30,451 bases of DNA from the NCBI GenBank assembly GCA_031381645.1, contig JANMYB010000033.1, positions 1-30,451 on the forward strand. The letters are read 5' to 3'. How positions within the stretch are numbered: position 1 is the first letter of the stretch; every line of letters begins with the position of its first letter. Position numbers and translations under genes: made by a program. The DNA is from Methylotenera_A sp031381645. Its GTDB lineage: Bacteria > Pseudomonadota > Gammaproteobacteria > Burkholderiales > Methylophilaceae. Below the pieces are notes generated by a model that searched no databases, was not told where the DNA came from, and saw only the letters and a program-made list of their open reading frames with translations. Shown one piece after another: positions 14,680 through 22,802 of the stretch.

Positions 14680-15078
14680 ATGGCATATTCAGACAAAGTT
14701 TTAGATCACTATGAGAACCCGAGAAATGTCGGATCGCTCGATAAAAACGATCCAAATGTAGGTACCGGCATGGTGGGCGCGCCCGCTTGCGGTGATGTGA
14801 TGAAACTGATGATTAAAGTGAACGATAGCGGCATTATTGAAGATGCTAAATTCAAAACCTATGGCTGCGGTTCAGCAATTGCCTCTAGCTCGTTAGTGAC
14901 TGAATGGCTTAAAGGCAAAACAGTGGACGAAGCTTACGCGATTAAAAATTCTGCCATTGCAGAAGAGTTAGCTTTGCCACCAGTAAAAATTCACTGCTCA
15001 GTATTGGCGGAAGACGCGATTAAAGCGGCGGTGGCGGACATTAAAGCCAAACAATTAGCAGCGAAAGTGGCAGCTTAA
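14680..15078 (+). CDS. iscU: Fe-S cluster assembly scaffold IscU
   Basis: A 132-residue scaffold on which [2Fe-2S] clusters are built from iron and IscS-derived sulfur. The three cluster cysteines are Cys37 (APACGD), Cys63 (YGCGSA) and Cys106 (IHCSVL). LPPVK at 99-103 is the binding site for the chaperone HscA, encoded downstream. AAAGGAG sits seven bases before the ATG, the best ribosome-binding site in the operon, consistent with high demand for the scaffold. The stop and the iscA start share one base. Confidence 0.98.
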   Translation: MAYSDKVLDHYENPRNVGSLDKNDPNVGTGMVGAPACGDVMKLMIKVNDSGIIEDAKFKTYGCGSAIASSSLVTEWLKGKTVDEAYAIKNSAIAEELALPPVKIHCSVLAEDAIKAAVADIKAKQLAAKVAA

Positions 15079-15401
15079 TGGCAATTAGCTTAACCGAAGC
15101 AGCGGCTAATCGTGTCGAAAAATTCCTTGCCAATCGTGGTAAAGGCATAGGTTTGCGCTTGGGCGTTAAGACCACAGGCTGCTCTGGAATGGCCTATACG
15201 CTTGAGTTTGTGGACGATTTGAACCCCGAAGATATGGCATTTGACAGCCATGGCGTAAAGGTGATTGTTGACCCAAAAAGCTTGGCCTACATCGATGGCA
15301 CCGAACTCGACTTCACCAAAGAAGGCTTGAATGAAGGCTTTAAATTCAACAATCCCAACGTGAAGGACGAGTGCGGCTGTGGTGAAAGTTTTACAGTGTG
15401 A
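15078..15401 (+). CDS. iscA: A-type Fe-S carrier IscA
   Basis: A 107-residue A-type carrier that accepts and passes on Fe-S clusters. The three ligand cysteines are Cys35 (TTGCSGMAYTLEF) and Cys99/Cys101 in the C-terminal ECGCGESF. The length is typical. It overlaps iscU by one base and hscB by four bases, so translation is coupled. Confidence 0.97.
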   Translation: MAISLTEAAANRVEKFLANRGKGIGLRLGVKTTGCSGMAYTLEFVDDLNPEDMAFDSHGVKVIVDPKSLAYIDGTELDFTKEGLNEGFKFNNPNVKDECGCGESFTV

Positions 15402-15913
15402 GCTTGAATTACTTTGAGCTGTTCGAGCTTAAGCCAGCATTCGACATTGATTTAGCCGCTTTAGAAAATAATTACCGAAAAATACAATCGGAAAGCCATC
15501 CAGACCGTTTTGTGACAGCCACTTCTGCTGAAAAGCTCGTTTCTATGCAAACCGCTACACTTGCCAATGCGGCATATCAGACGTTAAAAAAACCAACGAA
15601 CCGCGCCAAATATTTATTAGAGTTACAGGGTATTAATGCGATAGCAGATACCAATACCAACATGCCTGCGGATTTTTTAATGCAGCAATTGGAGTGGCGC
15701 GAAGCGGTTGAAGACTGTGCGACCAACTTAAGTGGCATGCATCGCTTATTGAGAGATATTAAGCACGAAACTGCGACATTACAGCAAATATTAGCTGATG
15801 AGTTAGACACAAAACAAGCATGGCAAGCCGCGGCAGATACTTTACGTAAATTACAGTTTATGGATAAATTGCGTGAAGAAATTGCACGTAAACTAGCAAT
15901 ATTAGAAGACTAA
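15398..15913 (+). CDS. hscB: Co-chaperone HscB (J-domain)
   Basis: A 171-residue Hsp40-type co-chaperone that delivers IscU to HscA and stimulates its ATPase. The J-domain has His34-Pro35-Asp36 in SESHPDRF, and the C-terminal three-helix region (about 90-171) is the expected IscU-binding part. The start is GTG at 15398 inside the end of iscA (GTGA overlap), which gives the normal N-terminus SLNYFELFEL. The stop is directly followed by the hscA ATG. Confidence 0.96.
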   Translation: MSLNYFELFELKPAFDIDLAALENNYRKIQSESHPDRFVTATSAEKLVSMQTATLANAAYQTLKKPTNRAKYLLELQGINAIADTNTNMPADFLMQQLEWREAVEDCATNLSGMHRLLRDIKHETATLQQILADELDTKQAWQAAADTLRKLQFMDKLREEIARKLAILED

Positions 15914-17788
15914 ATGGCACTTTTACAAATCTCCGAACCTGGACAATCTACCGCTCCGCACCAGCACAAGCTGGCGGTGGGTATTGATTTAGGCACAACC
16001 AATTCATTGGTTGCCACCGTGCGTAGCGGCTTGGCAAGCGTGCTGATTGACGATGATGGGCATGCCCTAATGCCATCCGTGGTGCGCTATTTACCAGATG
16101 GAAAAATAGATGTAGGTTACAGCGCGCAAGCCGCGCAATCGCAAGACCCAGCCAATACCATCGTTTCAGCCAAGCGCTTTATGGGGCGTGGCTTGAAAGA
16201 CATAGACGTTTCGCAGCAACCTTATCATTTCATCGACAACGGCGAGATGGTGCAAATCGAAACGCGCGCTGGAATTAAAAGCCCAGTTGAGATTTCTTCT
16301 GAAATCTTAAAAGCACTCAAAACTCGCGCTGAAAAAAGCTTAGGTGGCGAGCTGGTTGGCGTAGTCATTACCGTGCCTGCTTATTTCGACGATGCGCAGC
16401 GCCAAGCCACCAAAGACGCTGCGCGCTTAGCAGGTTTAAACGTATTGCGTTTGCTCAATGAGCCGACCGCGGCCGCAGTGGCATATGGCTTAGATACTGG
16501 CGTTGAAGGTACTTATGTAATTTACGATTTGGGCGGTGGGACGTTTGATATTTCGATATTAAGGCTTGCAAAAGGCGTGTTTGAAGTACTTGCTACTAAC
16601 GGAGATTCTGCACTTGGTGGCGACGATTTTGACCGTCGCATTTTCTGCTGGATACTCGAGCAAAGCAAATGCAAACCAGTCAACGCGCAGGATACGCGGC
16701 TTTTGCTCACCAAAGCGCGCGAAGCCAAAGAGTGGCTGACTGATCACGCAACTGCACAAATTACTAGTGTGTTGAGCACAGGTGAAGTGATAAATGTCAC
16801 ACTAGCCACCAAACAATTTAACGAACTCACACAAACTTTGGTCACCAAAACGCTTAGCCCTACTAAAAAAGCGTTGCGCGATGCTGGGCTAACTATTGAC
16901 GACATTAAGGGCGTGGTGCTGGTGGGCGGCGCAACGCGTATGCCGCAAATTCGCCTCGCCGTGGCCAATTTTTTCAAGCAAACACCGCTGACCAATTTAG
17001 ACCCAGACAAAGTCGTGGCGCTGGGCGCGGCGATTCAGGCGAATACTTTGGCAGGCAACAAAAGCGATCAAGACTTACTGCTGCTGGATGTGATTCCGCT
17101 CTCGCTCGGTTTAGAAACCATGGGCGGCTTAGTGGAAAAAATTATTCCGCGCAATTCCACACTACCTATTGCCCGCGCGCAAGAATTCACTACTTTTAAA
17201 GATGGTCAAACTGCAATGAGCATCCATGTGCTACAAGGCGAGCGCGAGTTGGTTTCTGATTGCCGCTCTCTGGCGCGCTTTGAATTGCGTGGCATTCCGC
17301 CAATGGTTGCTGGCGCGGCAAGAGTTAGAGTAACTTTCACCGTAGATGCCGACGGCTTGCTCAGCGTTTCTGCGCGCGAAACCGTCAGCAATATTGAGGC
17401 GAATATTGTGGTAAAACCCAGTTACGGTTTAAGTGAAGAACAGATTTTGAATATGCTGCAAAGTAGCTTCGGCGCGGCTGAAAGTGACAAAAATGCACGT
17501 TTAATGGCCGAAGCAAAAGTAGAGGCGGAAAGCTTATTGGCGGCAATAAAAGCCGCGCTGGAACAAGATGGGCACTTGCTAAATAACCAAGAAAAACAAC
17601 AAATAAAAGCTAAAATAGATGCCCTGCAAGCCAATATCCATGCGGGTGCTGGCGACGCTTCTGCAGAAGATATTCGTGAGGCTACAGAAGCTTTAAATAC
17701 TGCAACAGAAGACTTCGCCTCCAAGCGCATGGATGCGAGTGTGAGCCGTGCGCTGGCGGGTAAAAATATTGACGCCGTAAATTTATAG
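15914..17788 (+). CDS. hscA: Hsp70-type chaperone HscA
   Basis: A 624-residue specialised Hsp70 that binds the LPPVK motif of IscU and promotes cluster release with HscB. The ATPase domain starts GIDLGTTNSLVATV, with VPAYFDDAQRQATKDAA, LLNEPTAAAVAYG and IYDLGGGTFDISIL. The substrate-binding domain begins near DVIPLSLGLETMGG. The lid region near residues 568-577 reads ALQANIHAGAG and carries the fullest copy of the dispersed motif. The segment seems a few residues longer than the equivalent in E. coli HscA as I recall it, so an insertion is possible but unproven. The start abuts the hscB stop. Confidence 0.96.
   Translation: MALLQISEPGQSTAPHQHKLAVGIDLGTTNSLVATVRSGLASVLIDDDGHALMPSVVRYLPDGKIDVGYSAQAAQSQDPANTIVSAKRFMGRGLKDIDVSQQPYHFIDNGEMVQIETRAGIKSPVEISSEILKALKTRAEKSLGGELVGVVITVPAYFDDAQRQATKDAARLAGLNVLRLLNEPTAAAVAYGLDTGVEGTYVIYDLGGGTFDISILRLAKGVFEVLATNGDSALGGDDFDRRIFCWILEQSKCKPVNAQDTRLLLTKAREAKEWLTDHATAQITSVLSTGEVINVTLATKQFNELTQTLVTKTLSPTKKALRDAGLTIDDIKGVVLVGGATRMPQIRLAVANFFKQTPLTNLDPDKVVALGAAIQANTLAGNKSDQDLLLLDVIPLSLGLETMGGLVEKIIPRNSTLPIARAQEFTTFKDGQTAMSIHVLQGERELVSDCRSLARFELRGIPPMVAGAARVRVTFTVDADGLLSVSARETVSNIEANIVVKPSYGLSEEQILNMLQSSFGAAESDKNARLMAEAKVEAESLLAAIKAALEQDGHLLNNQEKQQIKAKIDALQANIHAGAGDASAEDIREATEALNTATEDFASKRMDASVSRALAGKNIDAVNL
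17622..17646 (+). repeat. Dispersed motif copy 4 (in hscA)
   Basis: CCCTGCAAG, CCAATATCCATG, CGGG: the fullest copy, read as LQANIHAG in the variable C-terminal lid of HscA. Confidence 0.7.
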
Positions 17789-17797
17789 AGAATTAGA

Positions 17798-18139
17798 ATG
17801 CCACAAATTATTGTATTACCGCACGTAGAACTTTGTCCAGAAGGCGCGGCGATTGAGGCCAAGTCTGGCGAGTCAATTTGCCAGGCTTTATTGGACAACG
17901 AAATCGACATTGACCATGCTTGCGACCAAGCCTGCGCTTGCACCACCTGCCACGTGATTATTCGCGAAGGCTTTAAAACGCTGAATCCATCAGAAGATAA
18001 AGAAGATGATTTGCTAGATAAAGCGTGGGGGCTTGAGCCCTTATCAAGACTAAGTTGCCAAGCGATTGTGGGCAACACAGATTTGGTGATTGAAATCCCG
18101 AAATACAGCATCAATATGGCCAAAGAAGGCCACCGCTAG
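17798..18139 (+). CDS. fdx: [2Fe-2S] ferredoxin, isc-associated
   Basis: A 113-residue adrenodoxin-type ferredoxin that supplies electrons for cluster assembly. Cluster ligands Cys42, Cys48, Cys51 and Cys87 lie in ACDQACACTTC and RLSCQAI, at the same numbering as E. coli Fdx, with an additional Cys46. It is the last gene of the operon; iscX, which often follows fdx in gammaproteobacteria, is absent. Only 14 bases separate its end from the convergent sbtB gene and no clear terminator hairpin is seen. Confidence 0.96.
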   Translation: MPQIIVLPHVELCPEGAAIEAKSGESICQALLDNEIDIDHACDQACACTTCHVIIREGFKTLNPSEDKEDDLLDKAWGLEPLSRLSCQAIVGNTDLVIEIPKYSINMAKEGHR

Positions 18140-18153
18140 AATACGTTCATCAG

Positions 18154-18462
18154 CTAGAATTTTTCTGGCCGTAGAATCTCCACATCTTGCAGAAAAGCCA
18201 CCATTGCGTAATTTGCGTAATAATGACTTTGAATATGGCTTAGTATAGCTTCAGCCAAAACGCGTGGGCAAATAACTTCGAGGCGGATATTTGAAACTTC
18301 ACCCCATGTCGCATCGCGAACGCCACGAGCACCGCGACCTCGCGCATCTGAAACCGTATAACCTCTAGCACCAAGCTTTTCTATATCTTTTAGCAAGGTT
18401 TCCTCAATTGCACTTTCAGTAATAACTGTTAACAGTGTTCTATTTTCTGTCGTTAAAGTCAT
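18154..18462 (-). CDS. sbtB: PII-like signalling protein, SbtB type
   Basis: A 102-residue ferredoxin-fold PII-like trimer subunit. In cyanobacteria SbtB binds cAMP/AMP/ADP and controls the bicarbonate transporter SbtA. The chain starts with RTLLTVITESAIEETLLKDIEKLGARGYTVSDARGRG, the usual beta-alpha start leading into the T-loop (RGRGARGVRDATW), and ends LQDVEILRPEKF. It lacks the C-terminal Cys-containing extension of cyanobacterial SbtB, so redox control of that type is unlikely. It overlaps sbtA by four bases (ATGA), a strong sign that they work together. Confidence 0.88.
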   Translation of the reverse strand: MTLTTENRTLLTVITESAIEETLLKDIEKLGARGYTVSDARGRGARGVRDATWGEVSNIRLEVICPRVLAEAILSHIQSHYYANYAMVAFLQDVEILRPEKF

Positions 18463-19400
18463 GTCATTACTCCAGTCAATTCAACTGCTAGCCAATAGTA
18501 TAGTGGAATGCCCACTAAAATATTAAAGGGGAAAGTGACTCCTAGCACTGCCGCCAATGATAATGCAGGATTAGCCTCAGGTATTGCCAAACGTATCGTA
18601 GCTGGTACAGCAATGTAAGAAGCACTAGCTGCCAAGGTAGTCAGTAAAGTGATACCCCCAATTGATAATCCCATGGCTACACCGCATACCGCGCCTAGCA
18701 AAGCAGAAAATAAAGGCATTACCAAGCCAAAGCCAATAATAAATAAGCCTCGTTTACCCAGCTCGCCCACCTGCCACGCCACAATTAAGCCCATTTCTAG
18801 TAAAAATAATGCTAAAGCGCCTTTAAATAAATCATAAAAAAGACCTTTAATTGGCCCTAATCCATCAGGGCCTGCCACCCAGCCTATAGCCATGCCGCCA
18901 ATTAACAAGGTAACGCCCTTGCCTAAAAAGCTTTCATGCATTAGTGTGCGCCAGTCTGTTTGCTTACTTAAACCACGTGCAAGGATGATACCTATCACAA
19001 TTGCTGGCACTTCCATCACCGTCAAAAATATAATTAATTGTGGTTCAAACGTAATATTACGACTGATTAACCATCCTGAGGCTACCGCGAAGGTAGCAAC
19101 ACTGACAGAACCATAATGTGCAGCAGTGGCAGCGGCATCTGCACGTCCAAGTTTACCTACAAAGCTAAGGATGTAGAAAGCAATAAACGTCTGTGCGACG
19201 CCCAGCAGCATCACTATTCCTAATTGCGGCAATAGTGGCGCCAATGCTTGTTTAGCTAGCCCCTCGCCCCCTTTAAGCCCAATCGCCAGCAACAAAACCA
19301 GCGATAATGTTTCATACAAAGCAGCGGGCAGCCTAAGTTCGGATCGTAAAAGCCCTGCGGCCAAACCTAGGATAAAAAATAGAATCACTACATCTATCAT
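18459..19400 (-). CDS. sbtA: Sodium-dependent bicarbonate transporter, SbtA family
   Basis: About 313 residues, nearly all hydrophobic with about ten membrane segments (for example VVILFFILGLAAGLL at the start and LAAVLGVTFPFNILVGIPLYYWLAV at the end). The DUF897/SbtA signature is seen in two inverted halves, with conserved LRLPAALYETLSLVLLLAIGLKGG and AAHYGSVSVATFAVA, the latter being the region that binds bicarbonate in SbtA structures. Predicted sodium-coupled bicarbonate uptake across the inner membrane. The ATG at 19400 is preferred over TTG at 19409, because GAAGGA (19413-19418) is better spaced for it. Substrate assignment relies on the family and on the linked sbtB and carbonic anhydrase genes. 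Confidence 0.87.
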   Translation of the reverse strand: MIDVVILFFILGLAAGLLRSELRLPAALYETLSLVLLLAIGLKGGEGLAKQALAPLLPQLGIVMLLGVAQTFIAFYILSFVGKLGRADAAATAAHYGSVSVATFAVASGWLISRNITFEPQLIIFLTVMEVPAIVIGIILARGLSKQTDWRTLMHESFLGKGVTLLIGGMAIGWVAGPDGLGPIKGLFYDLFKGALALFLLEMGLIVAWQVGELGKRGLFIIGFGLVMPLFSALLGAVCGVAMGLSIGGITLLTTLAASASYIAVPATIRLAIPEANPALSLAAVLGVTFPFNILVGIPLYYWLAVELTGVMT

Positions 19401-19453
19401 GGCAATCAAATCCTTCAGGTTGTTACATTTAACACTGATTAACTAATTTTTAT

Positions 19454-20092
19454 TTAAAACTTAAAGGTTTCTGGTAAAAACTCGACCTTTCCAGTTGTTA
19501 AATCGTACACACCACCAACCACACCTATTTGCTTATCCGACACCATGTCTTGAATAATATCGCTAGTGCGAATGATTTGATCAATTTGATAGCTTACGTT
19601 GTGCTCACATATTTTTGCTACAAATGCGTCATTTTTTGAGTTTCTGTCTACCAACACAGTTTTTTCGTGGCGAATAGCAGGTTTAATCATATTAACAATT
19701 TCGCCAATATGCCCATCTTTAAAGTCATCGCAAGCTGCTTTTACCGCACCACAGCTACTATGACCCATTACTACAATTAACTTACTACCTAAATATTTAC
19801 TGCTAAACTCAAGGCTACCTATGCATTTATCTGATGCAATATTGCCTGCTAAACGCACACTAAAAATATCACCAAGAGCTTGATCAAATAATAATTCAAC
19901 TGGCGCACGCGAATCGCTACAACTTAAAAATGAAGCAAACGGATGCTGTTTATTTTTAGTGCTTTCTACCAAGCTTTGCATATCTTTAGCGCCAATTAAA
20001 TTGTTGGCAAATCGGCAATTGCCTTCAATTAAAATATCAAGTGCCTGTTGCGGGTTCATTTTATCGCGGTTTATATCAGGGTGTTTGTACAT
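19454..20092 (-). CDS. Beta-class carbonic anhydrase
   Basis: A 212-residue zinc enzyme that interconverts CO2 and bicarbonate in the cytoplasm. Zinc ligands are Cys58 in SCSDSRAP (with Asp60-Arg62 dyad), His111 and Cys114 in GHSSCGAVKAA. There is no signal peptide. It is upstream of and on the same strand as sbtA (about 53 bases between), so it is likely the first gene of a carbonic anhydrase-sbtA-sbtB operon. Confidence 0.94.
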   Translation of the reverse strand: MYKHPDINRDKMNPQQALDILIEGNCRFANNLIGAKDMQSLVESTKNKQHPFASFLSCSDSRAPVELLFDQALGDIFSVRLAGNIASDKCIGSLEFSSKYLGSKLIVVMGHSSCGAVKAACDDFKDGHIGEIVNMIKPAIRHEKTVLVDRNSKNDAFVAKICEHNVSYQIDQIIRTSDIIQDMVSDKQIGVVGGVYDLTTGKVEFLPETFKF

Positions 20093-20550
20093 GGTTTATT
20101 CCCGTAATACTATCAATCATTAATTATACCTGATGATATTTACTACTAATTATACCCAACAGCAAAAAACGTCTAATCAGTTAAATCGCATCAAAAATTT
20201 TCGGCTCAAACAGACTCTAAATAATTGAAAAATTGAAGCTAAATATACTTTTACCTATACGAGCTAAGCCATTAAGCACCTAAATTTAAACATCCTAAAA
20301 TAACTTATCTTTTTAATTAATACATCTAAAAAATAGAACTATTATTCAATTTTTAACGAGTGTTTAAATATATAAGCTCACCGTATAATCTTCCACGTTT
20401 GAAGAGTAAAAAGTAACTCAAATAAACAAAAGTAATGCAGAAACACAAAAATAGTAGTTACAAGTTAATTTTAAATGTTTTAGAACGAGCGATCCAAAAC
20501 ACAATTACCTAGCTCAATATTATTTATCAAAAAAATTTAAGGATAACAGT
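20093..20550. other. 458-base AT-rich divergent intergenic region
   Basis: Separates the beta-carbonic anhydrase operon (-) from the iota-carbonic anhydrase-like gene (+). I see no gene, no tRNA and no strong hairpin. A perfect TATAAT at 20384-20389 could be a -10 for the plus-strand gene, with a leader of about 160 bases, but its -35 is poor. The region is long enough for regulator binding; its high A+T makes promoter calls unreliable. Confidence 0.4.
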
Positions 20551-21108
20551 ATGAAAAATTTACATATCTCACTCTCAGCACTGGTATTGGCAGGTCTATC
20601 AATGACGGCTTCGGCCACTACCGTAGTCAATCAAGCTATTACCGAAGCAGAAGTGTTAGGCGCACAAAAGGCTTGGTGCCAAGCCTTAGTTGATATTAGT
20701 AATACCAATGCCAAAGATGGACAACCAGCTGCTAAGGCTTTGGCAGAAAAAGTGATTGATAGTGCTTATGGGTACCAAATGGGTGTAGTACTGTTTAAAC
20801 CTACACTCACCGTTGCACCACAAACATTTCGCACTACCCGCGCAGGTGCTTTGGCCTATTTTGTTGGTGGTGATCCCACCTTTCCAAATGACACTGGTTT
20901 TGCATTAAAAGGCTGGACAAAATGTGAATCTAACAATGCAGGTATATTTATCGAAGGTGACTCAGCTTCCAGCATGGGTAATGTAATGATTACTAATAAA
21001 GATGGCAAAGTAACGACGGTTGATAAAACATGGACTTATGTAAAGGATGATGCAGGCAAGCTGCGTATTGTTGTTCACCACTCTTCACTACCATACACTG
21101 GCAAGTAA
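20551..21108 (+). CDS. Secreted iota-class carbonic anhydrase-like protein (COG4337)
   Basis: A 185-residue exported protein. A signal peptide of about 22 residues ends SMTASA before TTVVNQ. The mature part fits the CaMKII-association/SnoaL-like fold of iota-carbonic anhydrases: AWCQALVDIS, then DSAYGYQMGVVLFKPTL (about 70-86), QTFRTTRAGALAYFVGGDPTFP, GFALKGWTKC, and the hallmark IVVHHSSLPY (173-182). Characterised bacterial iota-CAs share this pattern and can work without metal or with manganese. It is placed divergently from a beta-CA/SbtA/SbtB operon and would act in the periplasm. AAGGA is seven bases before the ATG. Activity is inferred from family motifs recalled from memory. Confidence 0.8.
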   Translation: MKNLHISLSALVLAGLSMTASATTVVNQAITEAEVLGAQKAWCQALVDISNTNAKDGQPAAKALAEKVIDSAYGYQMGVVLFKPTLTVAPQTFRTTRAGALAYFVGGDPTFPNDTGFALKGWTKCESNNAGIFIEGDSASSMGNVMITNKDGKVTTVDKTWTYVKDDAGKLRIVVHHSSLPYTGK

Positions 21109-21118
21109 AAGCACAACA

Positions 21119-21152
21119 GCAACTGGGTGATTAAACACCAGCACCCAGTTGC
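21119..21152 (+). other. Long intercistronic stem-loop
   Basis: GCAACTGGGTG (21119-21129) and CACCCAGTTGC (21142-21152) form a perfect 11-base-pair stem with a 12-base loop just after the iota-CA stop. CACC inside the loop offers an alternative partner for GGTG. There is no following T-run, so it may stop exonucleases rather than end transcription. Confidence 0.55.
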
Positions 21153-21255
21153 AATCATAAGCTTAAATAAAAACTATTTAGTAAGCTTTGTTATGTTTGC
21201 AGACTTGTTAAAGTTGGTAAATTTTAAAGACTAATTAATTTTAAAGGAATAAAAA

Positions 21256-21972
21256 ATGAAATCTTCTTCCAAACCTCGGTTGAAATTAGGGTTGGCTACT
21301 TTAACGGTGATGCTTCTCACTCCTGCTATGGTTTATGCTGAAGCAGGAGATTGGGTGGTACGCGCGCGCGCAGTTGTTGTAGTGCCAAATGATGACAGTA
21401 AATTAGGTAAAACTGTTAACAACTTAGGCTTAGGTCAAGTCATGAGCCCTGGTGCTTACTTAGAGCCTAATGTAAATGTTATGCCAGAAGTTGATATTTC
21501 CTATTATTTTACAAAAAATATTGCCGCAGAATTAATTCTTGCACTAGGCAGTAGACACGATGTACGCGTTAAAGGTGATAGTTTAGCAACTATTGGCAAT
21601 CAAAATTTAGGTAGCGTTAACCTGCTTCCACCCACTTTAACTTTACAATGGCACTTTAACCCAGATCAAATGTTTGACCCCTACGTTGGCGCTGGTGTTA
21701 ACTACACGCACATGTTGGATAAAAATGTTAAATTTACGCGTGGTGCATTAGCTGGCAACAAAATTAAAATAGAAAATGATAGTTGGGGTTATGCGTTACA
21801 AGCTGGTTTAGATATTAATTTGAAGGATGGTTGGCTACTCAATGCAGATGTAAAATATGTCACTGTTGATACTGACGTTAAAGCAAACATTCCAGGCTTA
21901 GGCTGGAGAAAAGTTGACTCTTTGGATATTGATCCTTGGGTGTTTGGTTTTGGTATCGGTAAAAAATTCTAA
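21256..21972 (+). CDS. OmpW-family outer membrane protein
   Basis: A 238-residue eight-stranded beta-barrel protein. A signal peptide ends MVYA before EAGDWVVRARAVVVVPND, the classic OmpW N-terminus. Features include PEVDISYYFTKNIAAELIL, LPPTLTLQWHFNP and DPYVGAGVNYTHM, and the chain ends with the outer-membrane C-terminal Phe (GFGIGKKF). OmpW proteins form narrow hydrophobic channels; the substrate is unknown. AAAGGA precedes the ATG at good spacing. It is downstream of the iota-CA-like gene by 147 bases and may be co-transcribed with it. Confidence 0.9.
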   Translation: MKSSSKPRLKLGLATLTVMLLTPAMVYAEAGDWVVRARAVVVVPNDDSKLGKTVNNLGLGQVMSPGAYLEPNVNVMPEVDISYYFTKNIAAELILALGSRHDVRVKGDSLATIGNQNLGSVNLLPPTLTLQWHFNPDQMFDPYVGAGVNYTHMLDKNVKFTRGALAGNKIKIENDSWGYALQAGLDINLKDGWLLNADVKYVTVDTDVKANIPGLGWRKVDSLDIDPWVFGFGIGKKF

Positions 21973-22029
21973 CCAGTAAAAAGCAGTTTTTTGGATTTAC
22001 GTTTAATAATTTTATATATATTAGAACAC

Positions 22030-22713
22030 ATGAAAAATTTTATTTTGAGCGTATTGACTGGGTTAACGGTCTTTACCCAGTCAATAGCCAGCGCAGAAAC
22101 AATTGAAGATGACAGAATTTGGTTAAATATCAATGCTAGGGGTAGTTTGCCTATTGAAGATTTAGGTTGGTATGCTGAATTACAAACTCGCTGGCGGGAA
22201 GAAGGTAAAGATTTTGATCAACTGATTGTTCGACCCGCGCTATTTTATAAATTATCACCAAAAAGTAGCATTTGGTTGGGTTACGGTAATATTACTACCC
22301 ACCCAGCTGGCAAAAGCAACATAAACGAAGACAGATTATGGCAACAGTTTTCTTATAATTTTGATTCAATTGCCGATACTTCCATCTCAAGCAGGACTCG
22401 ATTTGAACAACGTTGGCAAGATAATGGTGATGATGTTGGTTATCGCTTAAGGCAAATGATTAAATTAAGCAGACCAATTGCTAGTGTACCTAACTTATCT
22501 TGGGTAATTTCTGATGAATATTTTATAAATACTAACAATACCGATTGGGGCGCGCGTTCTGGTTTTGATCAAAATCGTTTGTTTTTAGGCGGCGCCTATA
22601 AAATAAACAGAGAGGCGAAAATTGAAATGGGCTACTTAAATCAATACGTGAACGGGCGCAACTTTGACAGATCGAACCACGCACTTTCAACTACGGCAGA
22701 GTTAAATTTTTAG
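22030..22713 (+). CDS. DUF2490 family outer membrane barrel protein
   Basis: About 227 residues. The ATG at 22030 begins a signal peptide (MKNFILSVLTGLTVFTQSIASA) before ETIEDDRIWLNINARG; the in-frame TTG at 21991 would add a short tail with no purpose. Beta-strand-rich pattern with WYAELQTRWREEG, WLGYGNITTHP, RLWQQFSYNF, SSRTRFEQRW and C-terminal ALSTTAELNF, matching DUF2490 barrels of unknown function. It follows the OmpW gene on the same strand and ends just before a bidirectional terminator. Confidence 0.85.
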   Translation: MKNFILSVLTGLTVFTQSIASAETIEDDRIWLNINARGSLPIEDLGWYAELQTRWREEGKDFDQLIVRPALFYKLSPKSSIWLGYGNITTHPAGKSNINEDRLWQQFSYNFDSIADTSISSRTRFEQRWQDNGDDVGYRLRQMIKLSRPIASVPNLSWVISDEYFINTNNTDWGARSGFDQNRLFLGGAYKINREAKIEMGYLNQYVNGRNFDRSNHALSTTAELNF

Positions 22714-22743
22714 TGATATGGCCCAATAAATTCAATGCAAAAT

Positions 22744-22776
22744 AAAAAAAGCCCGCATATCTGTGGGCTTTTTTAT
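22744..22776. terminator. Bidirectional rho-independent terminator
   Basis: GCCCGC and GTGGGC pair across ATATCT, with an A-run before and a T-run after, so it can end transcription from the DUF2490 gene (+) and from the porin (-), which converge here. Confidence 0.85.
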
Positions 22777-22802
22777 TGATTAAAAATTACTTCAAATCCA
22801 TA

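Noticed and set aside
18140..18153. A missing iscX as evidence of a truncated isc operon
   Set aside because: iscX is often absent outside gammaproteobacteria, and the rest of the operon is intact.
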